Assembly: GCA_002433465.1 (NCBI GenBank)
Contig: DJIE01000197.1
Span: forward strand, 1 to 7,277
From: Salinisphaera sp. UBA6602
Lineage (GTDB): Bacteria; Pseudomonadota; Gammaproteobacteria; Nevskiales; Salinisphaeraceae
Length of the DNA stretch: 7,277 bases
Direction: 5' to 3'
The notes under the pieces are model-generated. The model did no database searches, had not been told where the DNA came from, and saw only the letters and a list, made by a program, of their open reading frames with translations. This document shows, piece after piece, positions 5,842-7,277 of this stretch; position 1 is the first letter of the stretch; every line of letters begins with the position of its first letter. A program made the translations under genes and the position numbers.

Positions 5842-7277
5842 ATGGAAAATATTCGCTTCGGACTGCTCTGCGCTGTCGCCGTCATCTGCTTTTTCCTGTA
5901 CCAGGCGTGGCAGAACGACTATGCGCCTACCCAGGCGGACGCGACGTCGGCCAACAACCAGACCACGGCCCAGCAGGACTATGCCTCGGACGAAGATGAC
6001 GTCCCGGCGTTGGATTCCGCGCCCACCGCCGATAGCGACGGCGGTCCCGAACAGCGCGGGCCGCAGGCCAGCGCCGACGAACGCGGTGCCGACAGTGCCC
6101 CGGTGGTCAGCCAGGCAGACCAGATCCACGTAGTCACAGACAAGCTCGATGTGATCATCGATACCCGCGGCGGCGATCTGCGCAAGGTCGAGCTTCGCGG
6201 CGTGCCCGTGTCTTCGGAACAGCCGGACACCAACCTGCGCCTGATCAACGACAGCGCGCCCAACTTCTTCATCGCCCAGAGCGGGCTCGTGGCCGCCGGG
6301 GCGAAGGCGCCGGATCATCGTTCGCGCTACCAGTCCGAGCGCAAGGAATACGAGCTGGCCGACGGCGAGGACAGCATCGACGTTCCGTTGACCTGGACCA
6401 ACGACGCCGGCCACGAAGTCACCAAGGTCTATACCTTCAACCGTGACAGCTACCGCATCGGGCTGCGCCACGAAGTAGCCAACAACGCCAGCGATGACTG
6501 GAAAGTCTCCCAGTACGTGCGGTTCTGGCGCGCGCCCTACGAAATTACCGGGGACGTACCCTTTGCCCAGGCGTTTTTCGGCGTGGGCTGGTACAACCGC
6601 AAGGACGGCGGCGAAAGCTATAGCTACAAGACCGAAAGCCACGAGGACCTGGGCGAGAACCCGCTCGAGCTGACCCAGCAGGGCGGCTGGGTGGCCATGA
6701 TTCAGCACTATTTCATCGGCGCGGCCATCCCGCCGCCGGATGCAAAGGTGCGCTTTTTCGGCCAGCCCAAAGCCGTGCCGAATGCCGCGGGCGGGTTCGC
6801 GACCGGCTTCATCGGTGCCCAGCAGTCGATTGCCGCCGGCACGCAGAGCACGCTCGAGGCCACGCTTTTCGTCGGCCCCAAGCTGCAAGACCAGCTCGAT
6901 GCCGTGGCGCCCGGACTGGGCCTGACCGTCGACTACGGCTGGCTGACCGTGCTCGCCAAACCGATCTTCTGGGTGCTGGAGCACCTGCATGCCCTGGTTG
7001 GCAACTGGGGCGTGGCGATCATCCTGCTGACGTTCCTGATCAAGCTGGTGTTCTACAAGCTGTCGGAAACGCAGTACCGAGCGATGGCCCGCATGCGCAA
7101 ATTCGCGCCGCGCATGCAGCAGCTCAAGGAGCAGTACGGCGACGATCGCCAGAAGCTCCAGGCCAAGATGATGGAGCTCTACAAGAAAGAGGGCTTCAAT
7201 CCGCTGGCAGGCTGCTGGCCCATGCTCGTCCAGATGCCGGTGTTCATTTCGCTGTACTGGGTACTGCGTGAATCGGT
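5842..7277 (+). CDS. yidC: Membrane protein insertase YidC, N-terminal part (runs off right edge)
   Basis: YidC inserts and folds inner-membrane proteins, alone or with SecYEG. The 478 visible residues begin MENIRFGLLCAVAVICFFLY, the first transmembrane segment (about 6-23). An acid- and Gln/Ser-rich linker follows (about 24-93). The periplasmic P1 domain spans about 95-365 and includes FGVGWYNRKDG (246-256) and GGWVAMIQHYFI (281-292). The conserved insertase region starts with the transmembrane segment GVAIILLTFLIKLVFY (390-405). Its Lys401 occupies the position of E. coli Arg366, the charge in the hydrophilic groove; Lys is also seen in Pseudomonas. A cytoplasmic basic loop and NPLAGCWPMLVQMPVFISLYW (453-473) follow. 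The last 80 or so residues are outside the window. No yidD lies between rnpA and yidC. Confidence 0.97.
   Translation, partial: MENIRFGLLCAVAVICFFLYQAWQNDYAPTQADATSANNQTTAQQDYASDEDDVPALDSAPTADSDGGPEQRGPQASADERGADSAPVVSQADQIHVVTDKLDVIIDTRGGDLRKVELRGVPVSSEQPDTNLRLINDSAPNFFIAQSGLVAAGAKAPDHRSRYQSERKEYELADGEDSIDVPLTWTNDAGHEVTKVYTFNRDSYRIGLRHEVANNASDDWKVSQYVRFWRAPYEITGDVPFAQAFFGVGWYNRKDGGESYSYKTESHEDLGENPLELTQQGGWVAMIQHYFIGAAIPPPDAKVRFFGQPKAVPNAAGGFATGFIGAQQSIAAGTQSTLEATLFVGPKLQDQLDAVAPGLGLTVDYGWLTVLAKPIFWVLEHLHALVGNWGVAIILLTFLIKLVFYKLSETQYRAMARMRKFAPRMQQLKEQYGDDRQKLQAKMMELYKKEGFNPLAGCWPMLVQMPVFISLYWVLRES

Noticed and set aside
5818..6990. 390-codon open frame on the minus strand opposite yidC
   Set aside because: It is a shadow of the GC-rich yidC codons. 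The translation shows no recognisable domain, while yidC on the plus strand is unmistakable.

Overview
The window is a chromosomal replication-origin neighbourhood of a gammaproteobacterium. The gene order is the classic one: gyrB, recF, dnaN and dnaA run leftward, and rpmH, rnpA and yidC run rightward. DnaA, RecF, GyrB, L34 and YidC all read as gammaproteobacterial homologues. The DNA is GC-rich apart from one AT-rich intergenic block. An acid-rich YidC linker would suit a moderately halophilic member (a Salinisphaera-like organism is a guess), but nothing here fixes the genus.

Layout. Positions 1-1296 (minus strand) hold the N-terminal 432 residues of GyrB, which run off the left edge inside the TOPRIM motif. 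Positions 1362-2435 hold RecF, 2447-3547 hold DnaN and 3800-5110 hold DnaA, all on the minus strand. Divergently, 5291-5425 encodes ribosomal protein L34, 5435-5821 encodes the RNase P protein subunit, and 5842 to the right edge encodes the first 478 residues of YidC. The two substantial gene-free stretches are 3548-3799 (dnaN-dnaA) and 5111-5290 (dnaA-rpmH).

The regulatory DNA is the most interesting part. The dnaN-dnaA gap carries a TAG-repeat tract resembling a DnaA-trio, AT-rich palindromic DNA, a perfect-consensus IHF-type site, one near-consensus DnaA box and one perfect DnaA box. It is the best oriC candidate. The dnaA-rpmH gap carries another perfect DnaA box, a strong predicted rpmH promoter and an overlapping divergent dnaA promoter candidate. 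Two perfect parS-type palindromes (TGTTCCACGTGGAACA) lie inside recF. Both are read in the same frame as Phe-His-Val-Glu-His, so replication initiation and ParABS segregation sequences lie within about 2.5 kb.

Together the genes cover initiation (DnaA), processivity (DnaN), gap repair (RecF), supercoiling (GyrB), tRNA processing (RnpA), translation (L34) and membrane protein insertion (YidC). The yidD gene, commonly found between rnpA and yidC, is absent. No mobile element, CRISPR array, tRNA or rRNA was seen. Apart from the regulatory details, this is a conserved core region and not a new system.
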